Shown: positions 50,744-60,446, counted from the stretch's first letter. The stretch: DNA of 64,000 bases from Pseudomonadales bacterium (GCA_028285415.1 JANQPF010000009.1:1054001-1118000); one strand, 5' to 3'. Notes: a model not told the origin generated them from the letters alone. A program made the numbers and translations.

Positions 50744-53068
50744 CTATTCCGTCAACGAATAGGCAATGACTTTGCCACCTTCCTGATCCACCGCTTCCGG
50801 CTGCTCGCGGCTGTCGCCATCGCCAACGCCCCGCCCGGTGCCGGGCACCGTGACGAGGAGATACTGCCTGCCCGTTCTGGGGCTGACGTAAGACATGGGA
50901 GTGGCGTCCGACGGGCGCGGCAGAGGCTCTTCCCAGAGCACTTTACCGCTCAAGACGTCGTAGGCGTAAATCTGTCCGCCCACCACCCCGGCCTGGAAGA
51001 TGAGGCCCCCCTTGGTCACGATGGAGCCTGCGGCATACGGAAAGCCCATGTCCCAGAAACCCGCGCCACGCCGCCAGACAACCTGCTGCGTCGTCAGATC
51101 CACCACGGCCACCTCGCCGAACGGCGGTTTGAGGCAAGGCATACCCAACGGTGATGCAAACATGTTGACCCTGGCCGCAAACGGCGTGCCGCGCTGCGGA
51201 CCGCCAATGCCATAGCCGCTCGTGAACCCGTCCTCCGATTCCGGCAGCGCGTCTTCCCGCGGAATCATGTGCACCGTAAACGCAAGATGCATGGTATTGA
51301 CCACCATCAGCTGGCGTTGCTCATCCACGGCCACGCTGCCCCAGTTCATCCCGCCCGCGGGACCCGGATAAAGGAGCGTGCCCTGCACCGACGGCGGCGT
51401 CATCGGTCCTTCGTAGCGCAAGCCGCGGTAAGCTTTGCGGCAGGCCATCTGGTCGAACGGGCTGATGCCGAACATGTCGCTTTCGTGAACGTACGGATAC
51501 TCAAACGACGGCATGCCCGTAGAAAAGGGCTGCGTCGCGCTCGTACGCTCGGCAGGCAGATCAGTCTGCGGCACGGGTCGCTCGGTCACTTCGGTGATGA
51601 GCTCGCCGGTTTCCCGGTCGAGTACGAAGAGCTCACCCCGTTTGGTGGGCACAATGACCGCTTTGTGCCCTTCCCCGTCGATCGTGAGATCAATCAGGGT
51701 CGGCTGCGAAGGCACGTCGTAATCCCAGATGTCGTGATGCGCCGTCTGAAAGTGCCAGCGGGAGATGCCGGTGTTGGCATCAATCGCCACCACGGAGCTC
51801 GCGAACTCGTCCATGATGGCCGTGCGATGACCGCCGAAGTAGTCGGGTGTGGCATTCCCCGTCGGGACGTAAACGAGACCCAGCTCGTCGTCGGCTGACG
51901 TCAGGCTCCAGACGTTTGGCGTGCCTCGCGTAAAGCTCTCACCCTCGGGCGGTAACGCCGTGTCACCTTCCCGACCCATGTCCCACGCCCACAATAGATC
52001 CCCGGTGCGTGGATCGTAGCTTCTGACGACGCCCGACGGTTCTTCAGTTTCCTGGTTGTCGGCCACCCAGCCGCCCACCACGAGGCCGCCGCTTGCCACC
52101 GTCGGGGGCGACGTCACGAAATAGTAGAACGGCTTGACCTCACCCATGCCCGCAAGCAGTGAAATTTCACCGTTGTCGCCAAACTCGTCACACGGCAGAC
52201 CCGAATGCATATCGAGCGCAATCATCCTGGCGTCGGTGGTTGCCGTGTAGATGCGTTCCGCGCATTGTTCCCCTTTGGGTCTGTCTGGAATGTGGTAGTA
52301 CGTGACCCCCCGACAGTTGCCCAGAATGCCGAACGCCGGCGTGTCGTTTTCCGGATCAAAGCGCCATCGCTCTTCGCCGGTGTCACCGTCGAGCGCAATG
52401 ACCACGTTCTGTGCGGTGCAGAGATAAATGCCGTCCTCAATCTGGATCGGGGTTGCGCTGAAACGACCCACGCGACCGGTATACGCCGTCCAGACCTGCT
52501 CGAGCTCAGCCACATTGTCGCGGTTGATGGCGTCGTGAGGGGCGTAACGGGTGCCCGCCTGGCTGCCGCCATAAGCCGTCCAGTCGGATTCGTTCTGCGG
52601 CTCACCGTAAACCATGTCTTCAATCGCCAGCACCGGCTTCAGGAGCAGATTGGCGGTCATACTGCCGAGAACGGCAAATGACGCCAGGGCGCAGACCATG
52701 ACCAGGGGCGCTCTGACAAACGGACGGTCTTCGTCTTCCCAGACCGCGCGGCGGATGCCCGGCATGCACAATCGCAGCGCAAAGATGCCCACCAGCCAGA
52801 TGCGTGAACCGACCATCCAGAAGTCGGTGCCCGCTTCGTAGACCGCCCAGGCGAGCGTGATGAGCAGCACAACGGCGTAGATGTGGAAGCCGCTCGGTTG
52901 CCGGCGGAAGAGCTGCACGCCGCTTGCCGTCATGAGCACACCCGCCAGCGCGTAGTAAGGCGTGCCCCCGGCGACGAGTAGATCAATCCCCTGCACCGCC
53001 ATGACCAGTCCAATCAAACCGATGACAACCGCGGTGATTCTCAGATGCACGGTACCTTTGGCTGCCAT
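50744..53068 (-). CDS. Membrane-bound PQQ-dependent dehydrogenase (glucose/quinate/shikimate type)
   Basis: A 774-residue quinoprotein. Five transmembrane helices span about residues 8-145; then an eight-bladed propeller with the PQQ site starts at WTAYGGSQAGTRYAP. Blades with LDGDTGEERWRFD, LDRETGELI and YDVLSGKVLWEEPL are visible. It oxidises a polyol, sugar or quinate-like substrate in the periplasm and feeds electrons to ubiquinone. The ATG at 53068 follows GGGGGGT. It is divergent from the cytochrome b561 gene 134 bases away. Confidence 0.92.
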   Translation of the reverse strand: MAAKGTVHLRITAVVIGLIGLVMAVQGIDLLVAGGTPYYALAGVLMTASGVQLFRRQPSGFHIYAVVLLITLAWAVYEAGTDFWMVGSRIWLVGIFALRLCMPGIRRAVWEDEDRPFVRAPLVMVCALASFAVLGSMTANLLLKPVLAIEDMVYGEPQNESDWTAYGGSQAGTRYAPHDAINRDNVAELEQVWTAYTGRVGRFSATPIQIEDGIYLCTAQNVVIALDGDTGEERWRFDPENDTPAFGILGNCRGVTYYHIPDRPKGEQCAERIYTATTDARMIALDMHSGLPCDEFGDNGEISLLAGMGEVKPFYYFVTSPPTVASGGLVVGGWVADNQETEEPSGVVRSYDPRTGDLLWAWDMGREGDTALPPEGESFTRGTPNVWSLTSADDELGLVYVPTGNATPDYFGGHRTAIMDEFASSVVAIDANTGISRWHFQTAHHDIWDYDVPSQPTLIDLTIDGEGHKAVIVPTKRGELFVLDRETGELITEVTERPVPQTDLPAERTSATQPFSTGMPSFEYPYVHESDMFGISPFDQMACRKAYRGLRYEGPMTPPSVQGTLLYPGPAGGMNWGSVAVDEQRQLMVVNTMHLAFTVHMIPREDALPESEDGFTSGYGIGGPQRGTPFAARVNMFASPLGMPCLKPPFGEVAVVDLTTQQVVWRRGAGFWDMGFPYAAGSIVTKGGLIFQAGVVGGQIYAYDVLSGKVLWEEPLPRPSDATPMSYVSPRTGRQYLLVTVPGTGRGVGDGDSREQPEAVDQEGGKVIAYSLTE

Positions 53069-53202
53069 GGACCCCCCTCTATTCTTATCCGTAGCCAGTC
53101 GGACAGTGTAATGCACGGTGCATGGCACGTCGCCCCGGCCTCAGTTTTGCCTCGCCGGGGTAATTTGGGCACATTACGCACTCCAGCCCAGCCGGTGCCG
53201 CC

Positions 53203-53751
53203 ATGCCCATTGTCGTCTGGGACCTGCAGGTGCGCCTGTTTCACTGGTCCCTGGTTGCTTTTTTCGCTGCAGCCTATCTGCTGGAGGGTAACTGGCGCGC
53301 GCTGCACACCCACATCGGCTACACGGTCCTGCTACTGGTCAGTTTCCGGCTGGTCTGGGGCGCCCTGGGTTCGCCACACGCGCGTTTCAATGATTTCATC
53401 TGCTCCCCCACGTCATCGTTGCAACACCTTCTGGCACTCTGGCGCGGCAACGCGCGCCGCTATGGTGGCCATGACCCCGCCGGCGCCGCAATGATTGTTG
53501 CCCTGCTCTTTGCCATCACCATCACCGGCTTGAGTGGCATGACGCTGTACGGCATGGAAGGCAACGGCCCGCTCGCAGGGCGCTTTGCCAACCTGCCCGG
53601 TGGCCTGCTCGAACGCATCCACGAGCTCGCCGCGGACACCACAACCGCACTTGTCTGCGTGCACGTCGCCGGCGTGCTGTTCACAAGCTACCGGCTGCGC
53701 GAGAACCTCATCGCTGCAATGATCAACGGCCGCAAGGCGAAGCCGGAATGA
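53203..53751 (+). CDS. Cytochrome b561 family protein
   Basis: A 182-residue four-helix membrane protein. The b-heme His ligands are in LFHWSLV, ALHTHIGYT and CVHVAG. It resembles dihaem b561 proteins that shuttle electrons between quinol and periplasmic c-type cytochromes. The stop overlaps the DUF1924 gene by 4 bases. Confidence 0.9.
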   Translation: MPIVVWDLQVRLFHWSLVAFFAAAYLLEGNWRALHTHIGYTVLLLVSFRLVWGALGSPHARFNDFICSPTSSLQHLLALWRGNARRYGGHDPAGAAMIVALLFAITITGLSGMTLYGMEGNGPLAGRFANLPGGLLERIHELAADTTTALVCVHVAGVLFTSYRLRENLIAAMINGRKAKPE

Positions 53752-54134
53752 GCGGGCGTCTTGTCGTCTTTCTCAGCGTTGCGCTCGCCGGCAGCGCCGC
53801 CGCACAAACGCCGCCAGCCGCGGCTGAGCTGCTCGACGAATGGCAGGCGACAGCCGCCACCCCGTTCAGCAAGGAGGCGGGACGCGCATTGTGGTTTCGT
53901 AACGTCGACGGCCGGCGCTGCACCTCCTGTCATACTGAAGACCTCACGGTGGAAGGTCGCCACGAACGGACGGGCAAGCTCATCGAACCGCTGGCGCGTT
54001 CGGTCAATCCCGAGCGCTTGACGGACAAGAAGAAGATCAATAAGTGGCTATATCGGAACTGTAAGTGGACCTTTGGCCGCGAATGCACCGACCAGGAGAA
54101 AGGTGACGTCATGACATGGTTGTTAACCCTATGA
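53748..54134 (+). CDS. DUF1924 monoheme cytochrome c
   Basis: A 128-residue exported protein. The signal peptide ends near SAAA. One c-type heme site, CTSCH, is present at about residue 62, and the RALWFRNVDG and KWTFGRECTDQEKGDVMTWLL elements define DUF1924. Overlapping ATGA coupling with the b561 gene makes it the likely periplasmic electron partner. Confidence 0.9.
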   Translation: MSGRLVVFLSVALAGSAAAQTPPAAAELLDEWQATAATPFSKEAGRALWFRNVDGRRCTSCHTEDLTVEGRHERTGKLIEPLARSVNPERLTDKKKINKWLYRNCKWTFGRECTDQEKGDVMTWLLTL

Positions 54135-54177
54135 CGCTCAACCGAGAGATGTGATCCGCACTGAAGGGAGATCCGCA

Positions 54178-54729
54178 ATGAACACACTGAGCAACACCCT
54201 TGGCACCCTGAGCCTCACCGCCATCCTCGCGTTTGGCATCTATGGTGTGGTCGTCAACGTCTACGCCGGTCAGAACCCCGGCTACGTTACCGACGCGGTG
54301 TACGAGGAGGGGTGCGGCGCCTGCCATCTCGCCTATCCGCCGGGGCTCCTGCCCGCGTCGAGCTGGGACAAAGTCATGGCCGGTCTCGAGGATCACTTTG
54401 GCGACAACGCGGAGCTCGACCCCGACACCGCCCGCCACCTTTCCGCCTATCTGCAGAAAGAGGCGCTCCGTCCCGGCAAACCGACCGTCATGAACGAGAT
54501 GCTACGGAACCTGCCCGCCGATGCGCCTTTGCGCATCACGGAGCTGCCGGCGTTCCTCGCCGCCCACGATCCGGTGGCGAAGCAGATGGAGATGGCAACC
54601 TGGCCCGAGGGTTTCTTGAGCCCGTGCGCCGACTGCCACCGCCAGGCGGCAGACGCGCGGTTCGAAAAGGAGCTGATGCACCCGGGCTACGGGCCGTCCA
54701 ACTGGGGCGGCCCGCAGAACGAGGACTGA
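54178..54729 (+). CDS. Diheme cytochrome c
   Basis: A 183-residue exported protein. An N-terminal signal or anchor segment covers about residues 8-30. Two heme c motifs are present, CGACH near 46 and CADCH near 155. It follows the DUF1924 gene by 43 bases on the same strand. Together with cytochrome b561 this makes a three-gene quinol-to-cytochrome c electron chain. Confidence 0.9.
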   Translation: MNTLSNTLGTLSLTAILAFGIYGVVVNVYAGQNPGYVTDAVYEEGCGACHLAYPPGLLPASSWDKVMAGLEDHFGDNAELDPDTARHLSAYLQKEALRPGKPTVMNEMLRNLPADAPLRITELPAFLAAHDPVAKQMEMATWPEGFLSPCADCHRQAADARFEKELMHPGYGPSNWGGPQNED

Positions 54730-56454
54730 TCAGCGCTGAGTGACCCTCAAGAGCTGCTCCGCTTCAGTCGTCGGATCGTAATCCGGATCGAGGCAGATGA
54801 TCTCGAGCTTGCCGCCTTCCAGCGCCGGGGGTGGAATGGGGTTGTTCGAAAGACAAACCTGGCCGTCAGCCATGAACGTCATATCCCGGGTGTACGTGCC
54901 GGAGAGCGGTACCGGATACACCACCCAGCGTTCCTCGTCCGGGATGAACCGGTAGATGCGGTCAGTCATGTTTTCGTTCAGCCAGATGTCCTGATGCTCA
55001 GGATGCACGCCGAGGGCGTAGGGCGCGGGCCGCGCGCCGGGGTAAAACTCCGGCATATCGTAGACCGTGGTCTCGAATCCTTCAGAAACGTCAATCCGCG
55101 CAAGCTGACCTTCGGAGTACCCCGAAACCCACAGAATGCCTTCTTTGTCGAAACGCATGCGTCGGGGTCCGCGAATGGGTGAGTCGTACTCGGTCACCTC
55201 CAGCGTTTCCGCATCCACCCAGCCGATCTTGTCGGCAAAGAGACGGCCGTACCACATGCGATCGTCCACCGGGCTGATGTCAATGCCGTAAGGCTGCGTC
55301 CCGCCCGCAATCCCACCGGATTCCGCTTTGGGCAGATCGATGATGTCAAAACGGCCCTGATCGGCGGTCAACCGTCCAACCTTCTCGGAGCCGGCCAGCG
55401 TAAACCAGATGTACCCCTTGGCATCGACGCGGATGGTGTGCGGGTAGTAAGCCTTCTCTTCCCGCGGAATCATGTGGGAGGCTTCCCACTCGTCCGTTTC
55501 CGGATTGAAAACGCCAATGCTGTGCGTGCCGGTATTGGTCACGTAGTACTTACCGTCGTGGCCAAGATCGAGCGAGTGCGGCCCGTGGCGGGCACCTGGC
55601 TCGAACTCACCGAAGACCTCCGCTTTCGGTACGTCCTTGTGATACTTGTGCGAGTCACCACCCTGCTGCACGACATACTTCGATTCGCGGCTGATCGGGT
55701 CGGTGATGACAATGTGGTCGAGCGCCTGGTCAACCGTATAGATGAGCCCGTTCGTCGGATGCACAATCGAATCATGCGGCACAAACGCACGATCGAGCAT
55801 GTATTCGTAGATCTTGGCGGTCTGCAGCTCGTCGTTTATCGGGAACTCTGGACGCGCATCGATCGGTTTGCCGTCAAAACCTTCCGCCAGGATCACTGAG
55901 CGGCGGTCGCGCAGCTTCTCGTCGAAGTTGCCGACCATACGATGCATGCGTTGGATCGTCACCGCCCAGGACTCGGGCGTGCGTTTCAGACGCGTGAACG
56001 GATTGCCCATCTGGTGACAGGACAGGCAGTCGCGTTGAAACTGATAAGCGTTGAAGTCTTTGTCATCACCCTTTTCGAACGGCAGGCTGTAAAAGTGGTA
56101 GGCCGCGGGCAGGCTGTCGGAGATTTCCTGATCCGTGGTCATTTTTGTCATGACCAGATCTTCACGGGACGTGGCGCTGCCGCCAAGTTCCACCGTCGAC
56201 TCGACGTCACGATAGTACGGCGTGCGGGCGCGCAGCTGCAGGGTTCCCTCCATCTGTGTCACCAGCGTGTAAACGCCTTTTTTGTCCGTATACACCGATT
56301 CGGCCACGTTGTTGGCGTCGTCCAGGACTCGAATCAGCACGCCTTCCATTGCTTTGCCGTCTTCCGTTTTGACGGAGCCGGTCAAAGTCGCCGCTCCGGC
56401 GATCGCCGTGGCAAACACGCTGGTCAGCGCAAGGATAGATTTGAAACCGCGCAT
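54730..56454 (-). CDS. Heme c-containing beta-propeller protein (Vgb lyase-like) with carboxypeptidase-regulatory-like domain
   Basis: A 574-residue exported protein. The signal peptide ends near GAA. A carboxypeptidase-regulatory-like domain covers about 23-100 (LTGSVKTEDGKAMEGVLIRV). A c-type heme site, CLSCH, lies near residue 143. A six- or seven-bladed propeller like virginiamycin B lyase covers about 215-550. A redox or scaffold function linked to the neighbouring cytochromes is inferred. It is convergent with the diheme cytochrome gene, with no gap. Confidence 0.85.
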   Translation of the reverse strand: MRGFKSILALTSVFATAIAGAATLTGSVKTEDGKAMEGVLIRVLDDANNVAESVYTDKKGVYTLVTQMEGTLQLRARTPYYRDVESTVELGGSATSREDLVMTKMTTDQEISDSLPAAYHFYSLPFEKGDDKDFNAYQFQRDCLSCHQMGNPFTRLKRTPESWAVTIQRMHRMVGNFDEKLRDRRSVILAEGFDGKPIDARPEFPINDELQTAKIYEYMLDRAFVPHDSIVHPTNGLIYTVDQALDHIVITDPISRESKYVVQQGGDSHKYHKDVPKAEVFGEFEPGARHGPHSLDLGHDGKYYVTNTGTHSIGVFNPETDEWEASHMIPREEKAYYPHTIRVDAKGYIWFTLAGSEKVGRLTADQGRFDIIDLPKAESGGIAGGTQPYGIDISPVDDRMWYGRLFADKIGWVDAETLEVTEYDSPIRGPRRMRFDKEGILWVSGYSEGQLARIDVSEGFETTVYDMPEFYPGARPAPYALGVHPEHQDIWLNENMTDRIYRFIPDEERWVVYPVPLSGTYTRDMTFMADGQVCLSNNPIPPPALEGGKLEIICLDPDYDPTTEAEQLLRVTQR

Positions 56455-56522
56455 ACCCCCTCCAAGTAGCTGCGAAGATAGGGAAAAACTTAACGCAAAG
56501 GGGTGGCGAAGGCCAGAACGGG

Positions 56523-57950
56523 CTATTCCGGAGGGACGAGCTTGCGCACCCAGCCATCGGATTTGCTGAGGAGATAAAGCTCCCCCAGCGCGTCAATGCC
56601 GAGCCTGAGATCCACGCGCTTGCCTTCATCATAAGTGTTGGCGACACCCGTGACGTTCGCCATCGCTTTCTCTTTGCCGTTGAACGAGAGCCGCAGCTCT
56701 CTGATCTCGGCGGGCTTGCCCGGCTCGACGTCGGAGGCGTCGAAGTAGAACACCCGGCCGTTGACAATGTCCGTGAAGACGAACATGCCTTTGAGCGCCG
56801 GGATAGCGTTGCCTTCATAGACGTAGCCGCCGCCAATGGCATAACCCTCGTCGTGGTCATACTGCGCTATCGGATAGATGAACTCATCGCGCTCGGCCGG
56901 GAGGGGGTACACCTGTCCGGGCTCACCCCCTTCCACTGCAAACGCGGTGGCAAACATGCCTTCGCGCAGCCGCCACCCGTAGTTCCCTCCCGGTACCGCA
57001 ATGTTGACCTCCTCCACCCGGGCCTGGCCAATGTCACTCAGGAACAGGCGGCCCTGCGTATCCCAGGAAAAGTGCTGGCTGTGCCTGAGCCCCCATACGT
57101 AGATCTCCGGCGCTGCGCTTTTGAAACGCTTGAACGGGTTGTCCTCCGGGATCCCGTAGGCTCTGCCCTCTTCGCGCTGGAGCGGATTGATACGGATGAT
57201 TGTGCTCAACGGAGAAGCCAGCGACTGGCCGTACTCACGTGGATCGTTCGCGGCACCGCCATCTCCGAAGCTTGCATACAGCACGCCGTAGTCCGCCGAG
57301 CCCACCTCCGCCAGCGGGTTGAAGGCAATGGCGCCCACGTTGTGATTGGGCGCAAACTGACCCACGCGGAAGATCTCCCGGCTGGTACCTTCGAACGTCG
57401 CACCCCGCGGATTGAAGGTGGTCCACTCGCGGATCACGCTTTCGTGGCTCGCGGCGTCGTGTTCCAGATAGTTGGCGACGCCACTGTCAGAGGTGGCTGA
57501 GTAGGCAGTATAAAACTTACCGAAGCCGGCTTTGCCGATGCTGGTGAACTCAGGGTGGAACGCAACACCGGAGACACCCATTTCGTTCGGAAACATGGAG
57601 TCGTCGAAACCGACATCCTGCTCGCGCAGGTCCAGATACACCGTGGGCTCCGCCCCCGGACCCGCAACCTTGTAGAGCACGCCGCGGGTGTCGTTGATCA
57701 GCAGCGGTCCACTGGTGTACCCGAACGGCACCATGTACTGAATGCGCGCCCAGGCGTCGTTTACCATGAACTCGCCGGAGTCTGGGGTTTTCGGCACGCG
57801 CACGAAGTCCTCGACGCCAACGACAATGTCACCCGGCTCTATCTTCTGCGGGATCGGATCGAGCAACGGCTCCACGCCGGATGCCGTCGACCAGCCGAGC
57901 AGACTGACGGCCAGGACAAGCGCTCTGACACACGCTGCCATTCTTCTCAT
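56523..57950 (-). CDS. PQQ-dependent sugar dehydrogenase (soluble GDH-B type)
   Basis: A 475-residue exported six-bladed propeller. The catalytic His is probably in APNHNVGAIAFNP, and the VWGLRHSQHFSWD and ARVEEVNIAVPGGNYGW elements are typical. It would oxidise aldose sugars in the periplasm with PQQ. ATG 57950 follows GGAGGTTGAT, which decides the start. No PQQ biosynthesis genes are seen in the window. It lies 51 bases after the unknown Rossmann-like gene on the same strand. Confidence 0.88.
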   Translation of the reverse strand: MRRMAACVRALVLAVSLLGWSTASGVEPLLDPIPQKIEPGDIVVGVEDFVRVPKTPDSGEFMVNDAWARIQYMVPFGYTSGPLLINDTRGVLYKVAGPGAEPTVYLDLREQDVGFDDSMFPNEMGVSGVAFHPEFTSIGKAGFGKFYTAYSATSDSGVANYLEHDAASHESVIREWTTFNPRGATFEGTSREIFRVGQFAPNHNVGAIAFNPLAEVGSADYGVLYASFGDGGAANDPREYGQSLASPLSTIIRINPLQREEGRAYGIPEDNPFKRFKSAAPEIYVWGLRHSQHFSWDTQGRLFLSDIGQARVEEVNIAVPGGNYGWRLREGMFATAFAVEGGEPGQVYPLPAERDEFIYPIAQYDHDEGYAIGGGYVYEGNAIPALKGMFVFTDIVNGRVFYFDASDVEPGKPAEIRELRLSFNGKEKAMANVTGVANTYDEGKRVDLRLGIDALGELYLLSKSDGWVRKLVPPE

Positions 57951-58001
57951 ATCAACCTCCCCGCGCAGAACCACCATCGTAGAATGCGGCCTATCCGCCA
58001 A

Positions 58002-59423
58002 TCAAGCGCGGCCCCCGAAAAGCCCTCGCAGGAGCCTCGGCGAGCGGGAAAAGCCGATGGCTGCCGCCACGCGCAGCGCCGAGCCGAGCGGATAAGGCAG
58101 CGTATGAATGCCGCCATGTATACGAACCTTGCCTGGAAAGGGCCGCTCCGGCACCAGCCAGTCGCTGACTGCCAGCAAGCCATTCAGGCGACGGGATTGG
58201 CGCGGCGTCATCGTCTCCACGCCGAGAGCCGCTGCGCCACCAAACGCTGCGGCAAACACGGGATGATCAAGACTCCGGGTGCGCGTGATGGCGGCCGTAT
58301 TCGCTGAGACTCTGAGGCCACCGGCTGCCCAGGTTTCCGCCGTCATGATCTTGCCGAGATATTGTGCAGCCTGATAGCTCGCACCCTGGATGGCAACCAC
58401 GGTTCGGGTGGCAGCGCCCGAGCCGAGCCGCGCGGCACCGCCTCCGAGCCCAAGCAAACCCAGGGATGCCAGGCTTTTTTCCCAGATCGGGCGGGCATCG
58501 CTGTGCGCTGCCATGGCTTCCAGGTCAGTCTCGTCGAGCGCCGCGGGCGTCGTGGGAGATACCAGCATGGTGACGCTGCCGATGAGCTCTGCCGGTAACG
58601 CGCCAACCAACGCGTTCATGCTCGCCGTAAGGCGCAGCTCCCGCGCCTGTCCCGGTGCATAGGCATACAAGCCCAGGTCCAGCGGCCTGCCTTCGGCAAA
58701 CGCAATCAGAGTCGCCAGCACCTCCCGCGGCTCCGTGAGAAGATCCGCATTGCCGTCAACCCAGAAAAGCCGTCCACCAAGGGCAGCGTTGTCGAACCAC
58801 TCTGCGGGTGGTGGGCGGGTATCGAGCCAGAGCACATCCGCACCGGCTTCAAGCCAGAATCGGGTCGGCGCCATCTCCGCACCGCCACCGAGCACCGCCA
58901 CCTTGCGTCCTCTGAGATGCAGCGCGCCACCATCCAGCGCCTGTCCCCCGATCCACTCGAGCGATTGGCCAGCAGTAATAGTGGCAACCCGTCGCTCTAC
59001 CAGGACATGCGCAAGCTGCCCGAGGTCCATGGCGTCGTAGCGATTGCCCCGGTAGGTCACTGCAGGCTGCCAGCCTGAAGTTGCGCCAAACGCGCGCGTC
59101 TCGAGGGGTAGCGGCGCCACCGTTTCGGTCAGCGCGTTCGCCAGCGGCCGCGTGCCCCCCTTGTCCTGCCAGAGCATGCGCTCAGCCAGGCCCCGCGCCA
59201 GCAGGGCAGCAATATCGAGACGCACGTCGCTGGCAGCCCGCGCCGCCTCGAAGCGGGGCATGACATCGGGGTAAGATTTGCGAAACGATCCCAGGTCAGG
59301 CGCAAACTGCGCATCGCGAAGCGCATCCGGAAACGCCGCCACGGCGCTTTCGAGCAAAGCATATAGAAGCTCGAGCGCACTCTGGCCCTCGGGCAGGACA
59401 ATCTGACCGCCGGAATCCGCCAC
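58002..59423 (-). CDS. Unrecognised protein with Rossmann-like region
   Basis: A 473-residue protein starting at GTG. Residues of about 165-205 look like a nucleotide-binding fold (KVAVLGGGAEMAPTRFWLEAGADVLWLD). The rest is helical, with Gly-rich LLGLGGGAARLG and a C-terminal HPVFAAAFGGAAALG segment. No membrane helix or metal motif is obvious. I cannot assign a family. It is coexpressed with the downstream PQQ sugar dehydrogenase and lies 47 bases after the SDR gene, on the same strand. Confidence 0.6.
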   Translation of the reverse strand: MADSGGQIVLPEGQSALELLYALLESAVAAFPDALRDAQFAPDLGSFRKSYPDVMPRFEAARAASDVRLDIAALLARGLAERMLWQDKGGTRPLANALTETVAPLPLETRAFGATSGWQPAVTYRGNRYDAMDLGQLAHVLVERRVATITAGQSLEWIGGQALDGGALHLRGRKVAVLGGGAEMAPTRFWLEAGADVLWLDTRPPPAEWFDNAALGGRLFWVDGNADLLTEPREVLATLIAFAEGRPLDLGLYAYAPGQARELRLTASMNALVGALPAELIGSVTMLVSPTTPAALDETDLEAMAAHSDARPIWEKSLASLGLLGLGGGAARLGSGAATRTVVAIQGASYQAAQYLGKIMTAETWAAGGLRVSANTAAITRTRSLDHPVFAAAFGGAAALGVETMTPRQSRRLNGLLAVSDWLVPERPFPGKVRIHGGIHTLPYPLGSALRVAAAIGFSRSPRLLRGLFGGRA

Positions 59424-59470
59424 GCCGGCAGTCAGAGCTCGAGCTCATTGGTGACAAGCCACATCACGGA

Positions 59471-60298
59471 TCAGACTAGCCCCACCGCTTCGGCGCTCAC
59501 GTCCCAGAGCCGTTTCCGCAAATTCGCATCCGCGGCCAGCGCAGACGGTTCCGCGAGCTCACACTGGTCGTAGTATTTTCCGGTGACGTCGGCAAGCGAC
59601 TCATCGCTCGCCAGCATGACCGTGGTCTTTGCGCCTTTTTCAGGCGCTATGAAGATAAGGCCGATGATTTTGCGCAGCAGCCACGGGACGTCACGGACGA
59701 TGTCGGTCGCCACCGCACCCGGATGCAGCACATTCGACGTCACTCCGGTGCCTTGCAGACGTTCCGCAAGCTCGACGCCGAAGAGCACGTTGGCCAGCTT
59801 CGACTGGTTGTATGCCGCCTGCGCGTTGTACCTCTGGAATCCCTTGAACGTCTCGAAGTCGAGCTTGCCGTTTTTGTGCAGCTTGGACGTGACCGTCACC
59901 ACCCGCGCCGGCGCGCTGGCCTTGAGCGTGTCCAACAGCAGGTTCGTCAACAGAAAGTGTGCAAGGTGATTTACGCCAAACTGCGCTTCGTAGCCGTCGG
60001 CTGTCATCTGCTGCTTGGTCGGAAACGTACCCGCATTGTTGATCAGCACGTCCAGGCGGTCGTAGCGCTCGGCAAAAGCAGCTGCGAGTTCACGAACGCT
60101 GGCAAAGCTCATCAGATCCACGGGCAGATTGACCGCGGGCACTTCCGCAACCGCGTTGATCGTCTGCAAGGCGCTGGCCGTCTTCTCACTGTCCCGACAG
60201 GCCAGCACCAGCTCCGCGCCAAGCCTGGCAAGCTCCGCGGCGGCAACCACGCCGATACCGCTATTGCCGCCGGTGATTAGAATTCTTTTTCCACGCAT
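59471..60298 (-). CDS. SDR family oxidoreductase, retinol dehydrogenase-like
   Basis: A 275-residue short-chain dehydrogenase. TGGNSGIG and NNAG define the cofactor site; the catalytic Tyr and Lys are in YNQSKLA. The tail (APEKGAKTTVMLAS, then GKYYDQCELAEPS) matches retinol dehydrogenase-type members. ATG 60298 follows GGAGGAGAAC. The substrate is unknown. It lies at the head of the minus-strand run leading to the PQQ sugar dehydrogenase. Confidence 0.93.
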   Translation of the reverse strand: MRGKRILITGGNSGIGVVAAAELARLGAELVLACRDSEKTASALQTINAVAEVPAVNLPVDLMSFASVRELAAAFAERYDRLDVLINNAGTFPTKQQMTADGYEAQFGVNHLAHFLLTNLLLDTLKASAPARVVTVTSKLHKNGKLDFETFKGFQRYNAQAAYNQSKLANVLFGVELAERLQGTGVTSNVLHPGAVATDIVRDVPWLLRKIIGLIFIAPEKGAKTTVMLASDESLADVTGKYYDQCELAEPSALAADANLRKRLWDVSAEAVGLV

Positions 60299-60345
60299 CG
60301 TGTTCTCCTCCCGGATCCAGTGTAATACACGCGTCACCGGCCTGG

Positions 60346-60415
60346 ATACGAAAGGGAGAATACGAAAGGGACACGACGAAAGGGAAAAGACGAAACGGAG
60401 ACGACGAACCGGCGA
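60346..60415. repeat. Five degenerate 14-bp direct repeats
   Basis: Units start at 60346, 60360, 60374, 60388 and 60402, consensus nnACGAAAGGGAnA, with 14-bp spacing and no gap. They fill the space between divergent SDR and LLM genes. Iteron-like protein binding or simple slippage are both possible. Confidence 0.7.
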
Positions 60416-60446
60416 CGCAGAAGAGTTCGCCTGCTACGCTGGCGCC

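Noticed and set aside
60346-60415. CRISPR array
   Set aside because: The repeats are 14 bp, contiguous and without spacers, and no cas gene is near.
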